Shown one piece after another: positions 17,024-26,239 of a stretch of 64,000 nucleotides of DNA (position 1 is its first letter; every line of letters begins with the position of its first letter). Below the pieces are notes generated by a model. The model ran no database searches. It was not told where the DNA came from and worked only from the letters and a program-made list of their open reading frames with translations. Source of the stretch: UBA4782 sp034430215 (GTDB lineage: Bacteria; Chloroflexota; Anaerolineae; Anaerolineales; Anaerolineaceae); assembly GCA_034430215.1 (NCBI GenBank), contig DAOUFE010000027.1, forward strand, positions 1-64,000, in the 5' to 3' direction. The position numbers were made by a program, and so were the translations under genes.

Positions 17024-18655
17024 ATGGCAGCCAAACAATTAGTTTTTTCAGAAGAAGCTCGCCGTAGCTTAAAAAGCGGTATTGATATTCTTGCGAATGC
17101 AGTTGCTACTACCCTTGGTCCTAAAGGCCGCAATGTAGCACTGGACCGCAAATTCGGTTCCCCCACCATCACCCATGATGGCGTTACAGTCGCCAAAGAG
17201 ATCGAATTAGAAGATCCCTTCCAGAACATGGGTGCCCAACTGCTTAAAGAAGCAGCCACCAAAACAAATGACATTGCCGGTGATGGCACCACAACCTCCA
17301 CCGTTTTAGCTCATGCAATTGTGACCGAAGGTTTAAAGACTCTCTCTGCTGGTGCAAACCCAATGCTCCTCAAGCGCGGTATCGAAGCTGCTTCAAAAGC
17401 AGTAGCCGATGAAATTCGCGCCCAATCCATTGGTATTACCACCAAAGAAGAAATTGCCAGCGTTGCCACCATTTCTGCTCAAGATAAGGCAATTGGTGAC
17501 CTGATTGCTGAAGTAATGGACAAAGTTGGTAAAGACGGCGTTATCACCGTTGAAGAATCCAAAGGCCTCGAATTCGAAACCGAGTACGTCGAAGGTATGC
17601 AGTTCGATCGTGGTTACATCTCCCCCTACTTTGTAACCGATACCGAACACATGGAATCCGTCATCGAAGATCCATATCTGCTCCTGCACGACAAGAAAAT
17701 CTCCGCTGCCGCAGATATTGTTCCCATTCTCGAAAAATTAGTCCAGATTGGCAAACGTGACCTGGTCATCATCGCTGAAGACATTGATGGTGAAGCACTT
17801 GCTACTCTGGTATTGAACAAACTTCGTGGCATGATCAATGTTTTAGCAGTCAAAGCCCCTGGTTTTGGCGATCGCCGCAAAGCCATGATGCAGGATATTG
17901 CCATCCTGACCGGTGCAACAGTCATTTCAGAAGAGACCGGCCGCAAACTTGAATCTGTGACCGTAGCCGATCTTGGTCGTGCTGAGAAGATTGTTGCCGA
18001 CAAAGATAACACAACCATCGTTGGTGGCAAGGGTGAAGATGCTGAGATCAAAGGTCGCATCGACCAGATCCGTATCGAGATCGACAAAACCACGAGCGAT
18101 TATGACCGTGAAAAACTGCAAGAACGCCTTGCCAAACTTTCCGGTGGTGTTGCCATTATCCGTGTTGGCGCCGCAACCGAAACTGAACTCAAAGAAAAGA
18201 AACATCGTGTCGAAGATGCGCTCTCCGCTACTCGTGCAGCAGTTGAGGAAGGTATCGTCCCCGGTGGTGGTGTAGCACTCATCAACTCCATGCATGTTCT
18301 TGACAGCATCAAGATGGGTGATGATGACGAGCAGATCGGTGTCAATATTGTTCGCAAGAGCCTCGAAGTTCCAATGCGCAAGATTGCAGAAAACGCTGGT
18401 AAAGAAGGTTCTGTCATTGTCGAGAATGTACGACAGCACCAGAAAGCTGAAAACAACAACCGTGTTGGTTACGATGTGATCAGCGATACCTACAAAGATA
18501 TGGTCAAAGGCGGCGTGATCGATCCCGCAAAAGTTACCCGTGGCGCACTTGAAAATGCAACTTCTATTGCAGCCATGATCCTCACTACTGAAGCTTTGAT
18601 CACCGAAGTACCAGAAAAAGAAAAACCTGCAACTCCACCCATGCCTGAATACTAA
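17024..18655 (+). CDS. groEL: Chaperonin GroEL
   Basis: ATP-dependent folding chaperone, 543 aa. The nucleotide-binding motifs TLGPKGRNV and AGDGTTTSTVLA are present, and the equatorial, intermediate and apical domains are full length. The C-terminus reads PEKEKPATPPMPEY in place of the flexible Gly-Gly-Met tail of Escherichia coli GroEL, as happens in several Chloroflexota. AAGGAG precedes the ATG. Co-transcribed with groES and ended by a strong terminator. Confidence 0.98.
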   Translation: MAAKQLVFSEEARRSLKSGIDILANAVATTLGPKGRNVALDRKFGSPTITHDGVTVAKEIELEDPFQNMGAQLLKEAATKTNDIAGDGTTTSTVLAHAIVTEGLKTLSAGANPMLLKRGIEAASKAVADEIRAQSIGITTKEEIASVATISAQDKAIGDLIAEVMDKVGKDGVITVEESKGLEFETEYVEGMQFDRGYISPYFVTDTEHMESVIEDPYLLLHDKKISAAADIVPILEKLVQIGKRDLVIIAEDIDGEALATLVLNKLRGMINVLAVKAPGFGDRRKAMMQDIAILTGATVISEETGRKLESVTVADLGRAEKIVADKDNTTIVGGKGEDAEIKGRIDQIRIEIDKTTSDYDREKLQERLAKLSGGVAIIRVGAATETELKEKKHRVEDALSATRAAVEEGIVPGGGVALINSMHVLDSIKMGDDDEQIGVNIVRKSLEVPMRKIAENAGKEGSVIVENVRQHQKAENNNRVGYDVISDTYKDMVKGGVIDPAKVTRGALENATSIAAMILTTEALITEVPEKEKPATPPMPEY

Positions 18656-18681
18656 ACCATTCAAAGCATATAAGTACTTGG

Positions 18682-18710
18682 CATCCCGGGATTTACCCGG
18701 GATGTTTTTT
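18682..18710 (+). terminator. groESL terminator
   Basis: CATCCCGGG (18682-18690) pairs with CCCGGGATG (18696-18704) around ATTTA and is followed by six T residues. Confidence 0.95.
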
Positions 18711-18778
18711 AACATCTTGTTAATAATTTTGAATTATTCTTTTCACGTGTATAATACTTCAGGAGAAAGATTTGACTT

Positions 18779-19543
18779 ATGGTTATTCAAAATTATTTAA
18801 TTGACATGGATGGGGTTTTAGTACAGGGAAAACGGTTGATCCCGGGTGCTGATAAATTCATCGATCAAATACGGGCAAAGAAACGTAATTTTCTTGTGCT
18901 CACCAACAATTCAATCTACACAGCACGTGATCTTGCTCATCGCCTGCAACAAGCTGGTATCGATGTTGATGAAAAAGAGATTTTCACATCAAGTATGGCA
19001 ACTGCGCGATTTCTAAAAAATCAACATCCTGGTGGAACAGCTTTTGTGATTGGAGAAAGCGGATTGACCCAATCGATCCATGAAATTGGATATATTATTA
19101 CCGATACAAACCCTGATTATGTAGTGTTAGGAGAAACATTCAACTATAGTTTTCAATTGATCACTCAAGCAGTCAGGTTTATTATGGATGGCGCTCATTT
19201 TGTTGCCACGAATTCTGATCCCACTGGACCAGCAGAGGATGGATTACTGCCTGCCTGCGGTGCCATGGCAGCACTGATCCAACGGGCAACCAGTGTGAAT
19301 CCATTCTTCATCGGAAAGCCAAATCCATTCATGATGCGATCTGCTCTGAACTATTTAGGCGTTCACTCTGAAAATACTGTGATGATCGGCGATCGGATGG
19401 ATACGGACATCATTGCTGGTGTGGAAAGTGGCATGGAAACGTACCTGGTTCTTTCAGGAATAACCCAGAAAGAAGCAGTCGCCCGTTTTCCATACCAACC
19501 CGGAAAGATATTTGATTCAGTCGCAGATATCGAGGTAATGTAA
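18779..19543 (+). CDS. HAD-superfamily phosphatase (NagD/PNPase-like)
   Basis: Predicted sugar- or nucleotide-phosphate phosphatase, 254 aa. All HAD motifs are visible: DMDGVL near the N-terminus (nucleophile and acid), LTNNS (motif II), GKPNP (motif III lysine, about 186) and GDRMDTDI (motif IV). The C2-type cap between motifs II and III groups it with NagD and 4-nitrophenylphosphatases. A TATAAT box at 18750-18755 and an AGGAGA site precede the ATG. It is a single-gene unit; the substrate is unknown. Confidence 0.88.
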   Translation: MVIQNYLIDMDGVLVQGKRLIPGADKFIDQIRAKKRNFLVLTNNSIYTARDLAHRLQQAGIDVDEKEIFTSSMATARFLKNQHPGGTAFVIGESGLTQSIHEIGYIITDTNPDYVVLGETFNYSFQLITQAVRFIMDGAHFVATNSDPTGPAEDGLLPACGAMAALIQRATSVNPFFIGKPNPFMMRSALNYLGVHSENTVMIGDRMDTDIIAGVESGMETYLVLSGITQKEAVARFPYQPGKIFDSVADIEVM

Positions 19544-19740
19544 AGTTAATAGAATGAATAAAAACATGAATTTTGGCTAGCAGGCGGACTTACTTTTACC
19601 AGAATTCATTCCAACCAGATGGTGGCAGGGCTTTCTTCACAATCAATCTGCCTGGCTTTATACGGTGGGCGTTGCTATTTCGCAAACGATAAAAAGGTTA
19701 CCAGTGGGTTTTGGTCGAAATCCCATTTTGCCTTCGTGAA
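19544..19740. other. Intergenic region with potential RNA structure
   Basis: No credible coding frame. An 11-bp stem (one G-U) can form between ATGAATTTTGG (about 19565) and CCAGAATTCAT (about 19599), and smaller stems follow (GGCAG/CTGCC, GTGGG/CCCAT). It could be a structured 3' end of the HAD mRNA, a small RNA or a decayed gene. Stem positions are by eye. Confidence 0.3.
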
Positions 19741-19773
19741 AAAAATCGCACCAGAGCCTTTTACTCTGGTGCG
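19741..19773 (-). terminator. Terminator of the lepB-deoC operon
   Basis: CGCACCAGAG (19747-19756) pairs with CTCTGGTGCG (19764-19773). Read on the minus strand, the stem is followed by a run of T residues. Confidence 0.85.
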
Positions 19774-19795
19774 AAAAAAATCCTTTTAGAAAATA

Positions 19796-20089
19796 TTACG
19801 GTTGTGCGGGTCTCGGGGTACTTTTCTCTTGCTTGCTGGATACTCGCCTGGCCGAGTTGGAAGGTTTACCTGCAGTTGGGTTAAGTAAAGTACTCAATTG
19901 TGTGATTGCCTGGGGGTCATATACGCGTCGTCCACAGACATCACACACCCATGCCGGGAAATCTGGCACAGTGATGAGTTCATCCATCAACCAGGTAAAA
20001 TATGTTACTTTCCTGCGGCGTAAGTGCCCTGCCTGACATTTACGACAGGTAGGAACTGGTTCGGGGAATAAAATATTTTGCTCACTCAT
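19796..20089 (-). CDS. YgiT-type zinc finger protein
   Basis: 97 aa. Two Cys pairs (CRKCQAGHL at about 15 and CDVCGRR at about 49) frame a small zinc domain like the N-terminal half of MqsA/YgiT. The C-terminal 30 residues are basic, Ser/Pro-rich and probably disordered. MqsA's helix-turn-helix domain and a toxin partner are both missing, so there is no reason to call it an antitoxin. It overlaps the 3' end of deoC by 8 bp and is the last gene of the operon. Confidence 0.75.
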   Translation of the reverse strand: MSEQNILFPEPVPTCRKCQAGHLRRRKVTYFTWLMDELITVPDFPAWVCDVCGRRVYDPQAITQLSTLLNPTAGKPSNSARRVSSKQEKSTPRPAQP

Positions 20090-20840
20090 TCAATACTGCA
20101 ACCTCTTGCATAATTCTAACACTATTACTGGTTCCAATGCGAGTCGCTCCAGCCTCGATCATTGACAGGGCATCTTTGAGAGACCGCACGCCACCAGCTG
20201 CTTTCACTCCCATCTCTTCAGGCTTGCCTACTACTCGACGCATTAAGTTTACATCATCGGCTGTCGCACCAGCGGTACTGAAACCGGTTGAAGTTTTAAC
20301 AAAATCTACTCCTGCTTCTTTTCCGAGCAAACAGGCAATGATCTTTTCTGAGGTGGATAAAAGACATGTTTCGATAATCAATTTTAACTTACCACCAGCC
20401 CGGTGGGTAATCTCTGTTACCTGCACAATATCATCGAATACAGCTTTGTATTCGCCTCCTTTCAGTAGTCCAATTGCGATGACCATATCCAATTCTTGTG
20501 CTCCTGCTTCTAAAGCAAGCCCTGCTTCATAGACTTTTGATCTTACAGGAACTGCTCCTAATGGAAAGCCGATTACAGCACAGGATTTCACGTTGCTTCC
20601 TGAAAGGTTTCGTGAGACCAAAGGAGTATGAATACTATTCACGCATACTGATGCGCATTGATACTGAAGAGCTTCATTACACAATATCTCAACTTGACCA
20701 GGGGTAGCTTCAGCTTTTAAGAGTGTATGATCCAGATATCCTGCAATTTGCTTTGGCGCGACGGAAATTGCTCCAGGAAATGCAGGTAAACATTGTTCAT
20801 AATTATCTGCTATCTGTAATATTTTATCGATTCTGTTCAT
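20082..20840 (-). CDS. deoC: Deoxyribose-phosphate aldolase
   Basis: Cleaves 2-deoxyribose-5-phosphate to glyceraldehyde-3-phosphate and acetaldehyde in deoxynucleoside catabolism. 252 aa. Catalytic K182 in DFVKTSTGFS, D119 in QELDMVIAIG and K213 in GVKAAGG are visible. The ATG at 20840 has GAGGTGA upstream and overlaps the lepB stop by 4 bp (ATGA). It would complement the nucleoside importer encoded at 6.3-11.7 kb. Confidence 0.95.
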   Translation of the reverse strand: MNRIDKILQIADNYEQCLPAFPGAISVAPKQIAGYLDHTLLKAEATPGQVEILCNEALQYQCASVCVNSIHTPLVSRNLSGSNVKSCAVIGFPLGAVPVRSKVYEAGLALEAGAQELDMVIAIGLLKGGEYKAVFDDIVQVTEITHRAGGKLKLIIETCLLSTSEKIIACLLGKEAGVDFVKTSTGFSTAGATADDVNLMRRVVGKPEEMGVKAAGGVRSLKDALSMIEAGATRIGTSNSVRIMQEVAVLNE

Positions 20841-21496
20841 TGATTCACCTCGGTCGATCCAACAGGGATGTGCTGGATGATCCGCATATCTTTTGGAGGC
20901 CAATATATCACTACTGCTTTTCCAACTACATTTTCTTGAGGCAGATACCCCCAGGAATGAGAGTCATAGGATTGGTTGCGATTATCCCCCAATACAAACA
21001 AATATCCCTCGGGCACCTTCCACTGCCCCTGATAACTGACAGGTTCAGCAATATAATCTTCCTGCAGGATCACACCATTCACCGAAACTTGCCCATTCTG
21101 AATATCTATTTGATCTCCAGGGATGCCGATCAGCCGCTTGATGAAATCTTCTCGTGGATTGACGGGGTTATGAAAGATTACAATGTCCCCTCGCTGATAA
21201 TTGCCATGCTTATAGGCCAGGCGATTTACCATGATGAATTCCCCTTCATGTAAAGTGGGCTGCATGCTGATGTTTTCCACTTGAACCCGTGCAACGACAC
21301 TATCAATAGCAAAATAAAGAATAAGTGCCAGGACAAGGGTTTGAATAGCTTCGATGATCAATCTTCGAAATCTTTTATCATCTGAAGGTTTTTCAGGTAC
21401 AGTTACTTCAACCGGTTCCACTATCAGACCATTCATATTGCCATCAGAATTGGGTCTTGTTTCTTGAGATTCGTTCTGTTCCGTTAATAAAGACAT
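20837..21496 (-). CDS. lepB: Signal peptidase I
   Basis: Membrane-bound serine protease that removes signal peptides, 219 aa from the ATG at 21496. One membrane helix (about 46-68), catalytic S77 in NISMQPTL and K120 in DFIKRLIGIPGD, plus the C-terminal GDNRNQSYDSHSWG box. The start is chosen because TATAAT lies exactly 6 bases before it and no ribosome-binding site exists; a longer frame to 21607 would overlap the next gene. First gene of the lepB-deoC-zinc finger operon. Confidence 0.93.
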   Translation of the reverse strand: MSLLTEQNESQETRPNSDGNMNGLIVEPVEVTVPEKPSDDKRFRRLIIEAIQTLVLALILYFAIDSVVARVQVENISMQPTLHEGEFIMVNRLAYKHGNYQRGDIVIFHNPVNPREDFIKRLIGIPGDQIDIQNGQVSVNGVILQEDYIAEPVSYQGQWKVPEGYLFVLGDNRNQSYDSHSWGYLPQENVVGKAVVIYWPPKDMRIIQHIPVGSTEVNQ

Positions 21497-21502
21497 TTTT
21501 TG

Positions 21503-21531
21503 ATTATAAAGCGGATAGGGATGCTGTACAA
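21503..21531 (-). promoter_or_regulatory. lepB promoter, leaderless arrangement
   Basis: Minus strand: TTGTAC (21526-21531), 17 bp, TATAAT (21503-21508), then 6 bases to the ATG. Transcription is expected to begin at the start codon. Confidence 0.7.
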
Positions 21532-21548
21532 GATATATGCATAACTTA

Positions 21549-22820
21549 TCACTGAACAGCTTTCTGTAATTCATCAAAAGTACGCATTTCTGCAATCCTA
21601 TTGACAAAATCTTTCAAAGATGGGCTTTCTTCACGAAGTTTTCGCACCGCTGGTCCTACCAGATCTTCTCCTGCAGCTCCTCCGGGTACATCGGCATAAG
21701 CACCATGAAAAGCAAAATAAGCCTGATTAAGCACTCTGATCTGGTATCCATGATCCCAAAACACTTTTCGTCTGGCTTCCATATATTTTTCAGCTTCGTC
21801 GATCTTCCCTTCTGCCAGAAGCTCATCAGCTTTAACACGGGTTTCATGCATTTCTTTATTAAAGTCAAACTCTGGTGGTTTCGGTGGATTATTATCCTCT
21901 ACATTTTGATCATTTTCGGGTTTCGATGGCTCTACAGGTGGTGGAACCATTTCGGGATAGTATTTTTGCAAAACGAGCGAACCAATTTCATTACCAGCGA
22001 TATTCGCCGTGGTTTCATTCATTGTTCTCAACTCGGGTGAGCTGTCATACCGTATACCCAAAGGCCGCAACGTGAGATAGTTATGGATCCATTCATGGGC
22101 AACCACTTCGATCAGCCATTGCAGGCTGGTACTCTGACCTACCATGGTTGGATAAACTCCCACTCCCCCAATCCGCGTTACCATCGTTGAAACATTTAGA
22201 CCATTCGCAACATCTTTCTCTAGTTTTACTATTTCGTCCAGACTGAGTTCAGGGTCAATAGAAATATTAGCATCCTGCCGGATGACTTCTCGTGGTGAAA
22301 CAATGAGAGAGAGAGGCAATTCTGTAACATGATATAACAACGGAGGGATAGGCTGACCAACAAAACTTAATCCCACTTCACCTATAACCTGAGAAACTTG
22401 TGCCTGGATGATGGATTCTGCCAAATTTGCAAGGTCCGCTTTCTCATCTTGTAATTTGATTAATTCAGCTAATTTTTCTTCAGCTGTACCTTCAGGATCG
22501 TTAATTTCGGGGTCAGCATATATTCTTTCGATTTCACCCTGGATCTGTTGCGTTTGATCTACGACTTGTAAATATTCCAAAACGATTTCTTTTGCAGAAT
22601 CAGAGGAGATGTATCTCGTCATCCCCAGAGCAGATTGCGCAGCTTTATCGAAGAGCGCGTCGATAGTCCAGGTCGTATAATCGAATTCGATCATTCGGCT
22701 ATAGGCGCGTATCTTTTCCTGTTGATTTGCAGGAGATACCTGACTTCGACCCATGAAAGCGGTTAGTAAAAGAATGATAAAAATTGTTCGAAAGACACGT
22801 TCAGCTTTTTGTATGAACAT
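21549..22820 (-). CDS. Predicted membrane-anchored zinc peptidase (HEWIH)
   Basis: 423 aa. An N-terminal hydrophobic segment (about 10-24) acts as signal or anchor. A coiled, acidic region (about 85-140) precedes a peptidase-like core with HEWIH at 242-246, followed 23 residues later by the MNETTANIAGNE segment, where E269 or E278 could be the third zinc ligand as in gluzincins. A Pro/Glu-rich linker (about 292-318) leads to a helical C-terminal tail. I do not recognise a named family; peptidase activity is inferred from HExxH and spacing only. It sits just upstream of lepB, but lepB has its own promoter. Confidence 0.6.
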   Translation of the reverse strand: MFIQKAERVFRTIFIILLLTAFMGRSQVSPANQQEKIRAYSRMIEFDYTTWTIDALFDKAAQSALGMTRYISSDSAKEIVLEYLQVVDQTQQIQGEIERIYADPEINDPEGTAEEKLAELIKLQDEKADLANLAESIIQAQVSQVIGEVGLSFVGQPIPPLLYHVTELPLSLIVSPREVIRQDANISIDPELSLDEIVKLEKDVANGLNVSTMVTRIGGVGVYPTMVGQSTSLQWLIEVVAHEWIHNYLTLRPLGIRYDSSPELRTMNETTANIAGNEIGSLVLQKYYPEMVPPPVEPSKPENDQNVEDNNPPKPPEFDFNKEMHETRVKADELLAEGKIDEAEKYMEARRKVFWDHGYQIRVLNQAYFAFHGAYADVPGGAAGEDLVGPAVRKLREESPSLKDFVNRIAEMRTFDELQKAVQ

Positions 22821-22933
22821 AATATTTATATATATTTCTAATGCAAACGGATTATACTTGCTTTAAAATAATTCATTCGCATATTCTAAAAGAATATCAT
22901 TTTCAATGGTAAGAACCGGATACAAGGGTAAGT

Positions 22934-24334
22934 ATGAAATCGAAAAAGAAACTTTTTATCGCTTTTGGCGTGATCATCATAATTATTGTACTCATCCTCG
23001 TAATTTCGGGGATCAACCGCGCGAAAAAAGCAGCAGAAAATGCTTTTCAAACATCACCACTATTGCGAGGTGACCTGACTGCAATTGTTGGCGCCACTGG
23101 TACCGTACATGCAAATCAAAGCGCAATCTTAACCTGGCAAACAACCGGTCGCATTGGTGCAGTCAATGTAAAACTGGATGAACTCGTAACCACAAACCAG
23201 GTATTGGCGGAATTATCCCAGGATTCGTTATCTCAATCAATCATCCTGGCAGAAGCAGACCTGGTTTCAGCAAAGCGCGCACTGGATGACTTAAAGAATT
23301 CCGATGTAGCCAGCGCAACCGCCTATCAAAATATGGTACTGGCACAAAAAGCTGTCGATGATGCCAGAGATAATCTGGATAGTAAGAATTACGCCCGCGC
23401 AGACCAGGAAACCCTGGATATCGCTAAAGCAAACCTGATCATCGCAGAGGATGCGGTTAGTAGAGCTGAACAATTATATGATCAGGTGGATAGCCTGGAA
23501 GAAGATAATCCAATTCGGGCAGAAGCGTTCAGCCAACTTGCCAGTGCAAAGCAAAACCGTGATCGCCTTCAGGCAAATTTGAATTGGCTTTTAGGGTTGC
23601 CTGATGAGCAAGAACTTGCAGCAGCAAATGCAACCCTGGAGGTGGCACTTGCAAAGCTGGATGATGCTACTCGTGAATGGGAACGTCTTAAAGATGGTCC
23701 AGACCCTGAAGACATCAAAGCAGCAGAAGCCCGGGTCGCTGCACTCGAAGCCACTTTAAAAATGCAATTTATTGAAGCTCCTTTTCCAGGCACTATCACC
23801 GATGTTAAATCGATAACAGGTGATCAAGTGAACCCAGGTACTGTTGCATTTCGAATCGATGATCTAACGAAGTTGCTGGTGGATGTAGATATCCCAGAGG
23901 TTGATATTAACAGCATTCAGATCGGACAACCAGCGACGCTCACCTTTGATGCAATTCAAACGAAATCGTACGATGGAAAAGTAGTCGAAGTAGCTCGCGT
24001 TGGCACCACAGGTCAGGGTGTAGTGAACTTCAAGGTTACGATTGCCTTAACCAACCCTGATGAATTGGTACTTCCCGGGATGACAGCAGCGGTAAATATC
24101 ATCGTCAATCAGCTTAATGATGTGTTATTAATCCCTAATCGGGCTGTCAGGCTTGTAGAAGGGAATAGAGTGGTTTATGTTTTAAGAAATGAAGTTGCGG
24201 TTCCAGTAAATATCGAGATCGGTGCAACTTCTGATACAGATAGCGAGTTGGTGTCAGGAGATCTTAAAGAAGGGGATTTGATCATCCTTAATCCACCCAG
24301 CAACCTTACACGTGGATTTATGTTTGGACAGTAA
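22934..24334 (+). CDS. Membrane fusion protein / efflux adaptor (MacA-like)
   Basis: Periplasmic-adaptor-type subunit of an ABC exporter, 466 aa. One N-terminal membrane helix (about 7-28), a barrel-sandwich (lipoyl) half ending GRIGAVNVKLDELVTTNQVLA, a long alpha-helical hairpin (about 95-270), the second lipoyl half (EAPFPGTITDVKSITGDQV) and beta-barrel and membrane-proximal domains. The helical hairpin lacks an outer-membrane channel partner in a monoderm, so the protein probably acts as an extracellular chaperone-like extension. It is followed directly by ATPase and permease genes. Confidence 0.88.
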   Translation: MKSKKKLFIAFGVIIIIIVLILVISGINRAKKAAENAFQTSPLLRGDLTAIVGATGTVHANQSAILTWQTTGRIGAVNVKLDELVTTNQVLAELSQDSLSQSIILAEADLVSAKRALDDLKNSDVASATAYQNMVLAQKAVDDARDNLDSKNYARADQETLDIAKANLIIAEDAVSRAEQLYDQVDSLEEDNPIRAEAFSQLASAKQNRDRLQANLNWLLGLPDEQELAAANATLEVALAKLDDATREWERLKDGPDPEDIKAAEARVAALEATLKMQFIEAPFPGTITDVKSITGDQVNPGTVAFRIDDLTKLLVDVDIPEVDINSIQIGQPATLTFDAIQTKSYDGKVVEVARVGTTGQGVVNFKVTIALTNPDELVLPGMTAAVNIIVNQLNDVLLIPNRAVRLVEGNRVVYVLRNEVAVPVNIEIGATSDTDSELVSGDLKEGDLIILNPPSNLTRGFMFGQ

Positions 24335-24335
24335 T

Positions 24336-25016
24336 ATGACAGACTGCGTCATCCAAACCATCGACCTTGCTAAGGTTTATACAATGGGTATTGTGGAAGT
24401 ACATGCGCTTCGTGGAGTATCTTTTTGTATTAATCGTGGTGAAGTCGTCTCCATCATGGGACCATCTGGTTCTGGTAAATCTACTTTAATGAATTTGCTG
24501 GGTTGCCTAGATCACCCTACCAGCGGAGAGTACATCCTGGATGGGGAATCAGTGGCATCATTGAATGATGATCAATTGGCAAGCATTCGCAACCGAAAAG
24601 TAGGTTTTGTTTTTCAAAGTTTTAACCTTCTTCCTCGTTCAACAGCTCTGGCAAATGTAGAACTACCACTACGATATTCAGGAGTAAGCACCAATAGAGT
24701 AGAGCGCGCCCGCAAAGCTTTAGAAGCAGTTGGGCTGGCTGATCGCATCAATCATAAACCTACTGAATTGTCTGGAGGTCAGCAGCAAAGGGTTGCAATC
24801 GCCCGTGCGTTGATCAATGACCCTGCTATTTTGATGGCTGATGAACCTACCGGCAACCTGGATAGCAAATCCGGCAAAGAGATTATGGAATTGATCCTCT
24901 CATTGAATCGAGAACGTGGTACTACAGTAATTGTGGTGACCCATGATCCAGGCATTGCAGCACAAACACAGCGGGTAATCCGTTTGATAGATGGAAAGTT
25001 GGAGCAGCCTGAATGA
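24336..25016 (+). CDS. ABC transporter ATP-binding protein (MacB/LolD-like)
   Basis: ATPase subunit, 226 aa, full length for the LolD/MacB type. Walker A GPSGSGKST, signature LSGGQQQR, Walker B ILMADEP and the H-loop VTHD are present, with the family's RNRKVGFVFQSFNLLP segment. The ATG at 24336 directly follows the adaptor stop (TAATATG); a longer frame from 24312 would start within the adaptor gene. It drives the permease encoded next. Confidence 0.92.
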   Translation: MTDCVIQTIDLAKVYTMGIVEVHALRGVSFCINRGEVVSIMGPSGSGKSTLMNLLGCLDHPTSGEYILDGESVASLNDDQLASIRNRKVGFVFQSFNLLPRSTALANVELPLRYSGVSTNRVERARKALEAVGLADRINHKPTELSGGQQQRVAIARALINDPAILMADEPTGNLDSKSGKEIMELILSLNRERGTTVIVVTHDPGIAAQTQRVIRLIDGKLEQPE

Positions 25017-26239
25017 ACTTGACCCAATCCATTATCGAAGCATTGGAAAGTCTAAATTCGAACAAACTTCGTTCAGGACTTACCATTTTGGGCATCGTCA
25101 TTGGTGTAGCAGCAGTGGTTGCCATGCTGGGTGTAGGGCAAGGCGCGCAAAATACCATCACCAGTTCGATCAGCGGAATTGGAAGCAACCTGCTTTTTGT
25201 CTTTCCTGGAAATATGACCGAAGAAGTTCGTAATGTGCAACCATTGACTATGAGTGATGTAGCCGCTTTACAGGATACCCTCGAAGCTCCATCTATAGCG
25301 GGTGTTGCCCCAACCATCAGTGGCAGTGTCACGGTTACTTATGGGAGAGAAAAAGTAACAACTTCAGTGGAAGGTGTTACCCCAGATTATGCTCTGGTTC
25401 GCAATTATGCAGTAACCGAGGGAGATTTCATCAATAGCGAACAACAGCTTGGAAAAGCGTCAGTTGTATTATTGGGTCCAGATGTTGCAGAAAAGCTTTT
25501 TGGAAGAAAAGATGGAATTGTTGGTGAATCCGTGCGAATCGAAGGGCAACCTTTTCGCGTGATCGGGATCCTTGAATCAAAAGGGGGTGGATCATTTGGT
25601 AGCCAGGACAACGTTGTGATGGTGCCAATCACAACTGCACAGGCTCGCCTGATCAATCGAAACCGTGATCGAGTAGATGTAGTCTATATTTCAGCCGTCA
25701 GTGCAGATGCCGTCAATCAAGCAATTGAAGAAGTAGCACAAATTCTCCGATACCGTCACCGTACTGCCATTGGAGCTGATGATTTTACAATTTTTAGCCA
25801 GCAAGACTTTGTTACTACCGCCAAGACGATCACCGGGGTTTTCACCGTTTTCCTGGGGGGCGTGGCAGCCATCTCCTTATTGGTTGGTGGTATCGGCATC
25901 ATGAACATCATGCTGGTTTCTGTTACCGAAAGAACTCGAGAAATTGGATTGAGGAAGGCTTTAGGGGCACGCAAACGCGACATTCTCATCCAGTTCCTTA
26001 CCGAATCATCCTTATTGAGCTTATTTGGCGGGATCATTGGCATCATTTTTGGATGGGTGATCGCTTTTATCATTGGGAAAATTGCAGCAGCAAATAACAC
26101 ACCTTTTACTCCAACGATTGGGGTAGATGCCATATTACTGGCCACACTCTTTTCGACAGCTGTTGGTCTTTTCTTCGGAATTTATCCGGCAAATCGTGCA
26201 GCCAATCTAGAGCCGGTGGAAGCTTTACGCTACGAATAA
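25013..26239 (+). CDS. MacB-like ABC transporter permease
   Basis: 408 aa with four membrane helices: one at the N-terminus (about 20-45), a large extracytoplasmic MacB-type core domain (about 50-270), then three C-terminal helices around GGIGIMNIMLVSVTERTREIG and GLFFGIYPANRAANLEPVEALRYE, the diagnostic FtsX-like end. The ATG overlaps the ATPase stop by 4 bp. In MacB family transporters this type uses mechanotransmission to expel peptides, antibiotics or lipoproteins; the substrate here is unknown. Confidence 0.92.
   Translation: MNLTQSIIEALESLNSNKLRSGLTILGIVIGVAAVVAMLGVGQGAQNTITSSISGIGSNLLFVFPGNMTEEVRNVQPLTMSDVAALQDTLEAPSIAGVAPTISGSVTVTYGREKVTTSVEGVTPDYALVRNYAVTEGDFINSEQQLGKASVVLLGPDVAEKLFGRKDGIVGESVRIEGQPFRVIGILESKGGGSFGSQDNVVMVPITTAQARLINRNRDRVDVVYISAVSADAVNQAIEEVAQILRYRHRTAIGADDFTIFSQQDFVTTAKTITGVFTVFLGGVAAISLLVGGIGIMNIMLVSVTERTREIGLRKALGARKRDILIQFLTESSLLSLFGGIIGIIFGWVIAFIIGKIAAANNTPFTPTIGVDAILLATLFSTAVGLFFGIYPANRAANLEPVEALRYE

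Noticed and set aside
17927..18715. 262-codon open frame antisense to groEL
   Set aside because: It lies wholly within the well-supported groEL gene and its terminator, and the translation has no recognisable domain and unusual composition.
19796..20089. MqsA-type antitoxin
   Set aside because: Only the zinc domain is present, without helix-turn-helix or adjacent toxin.
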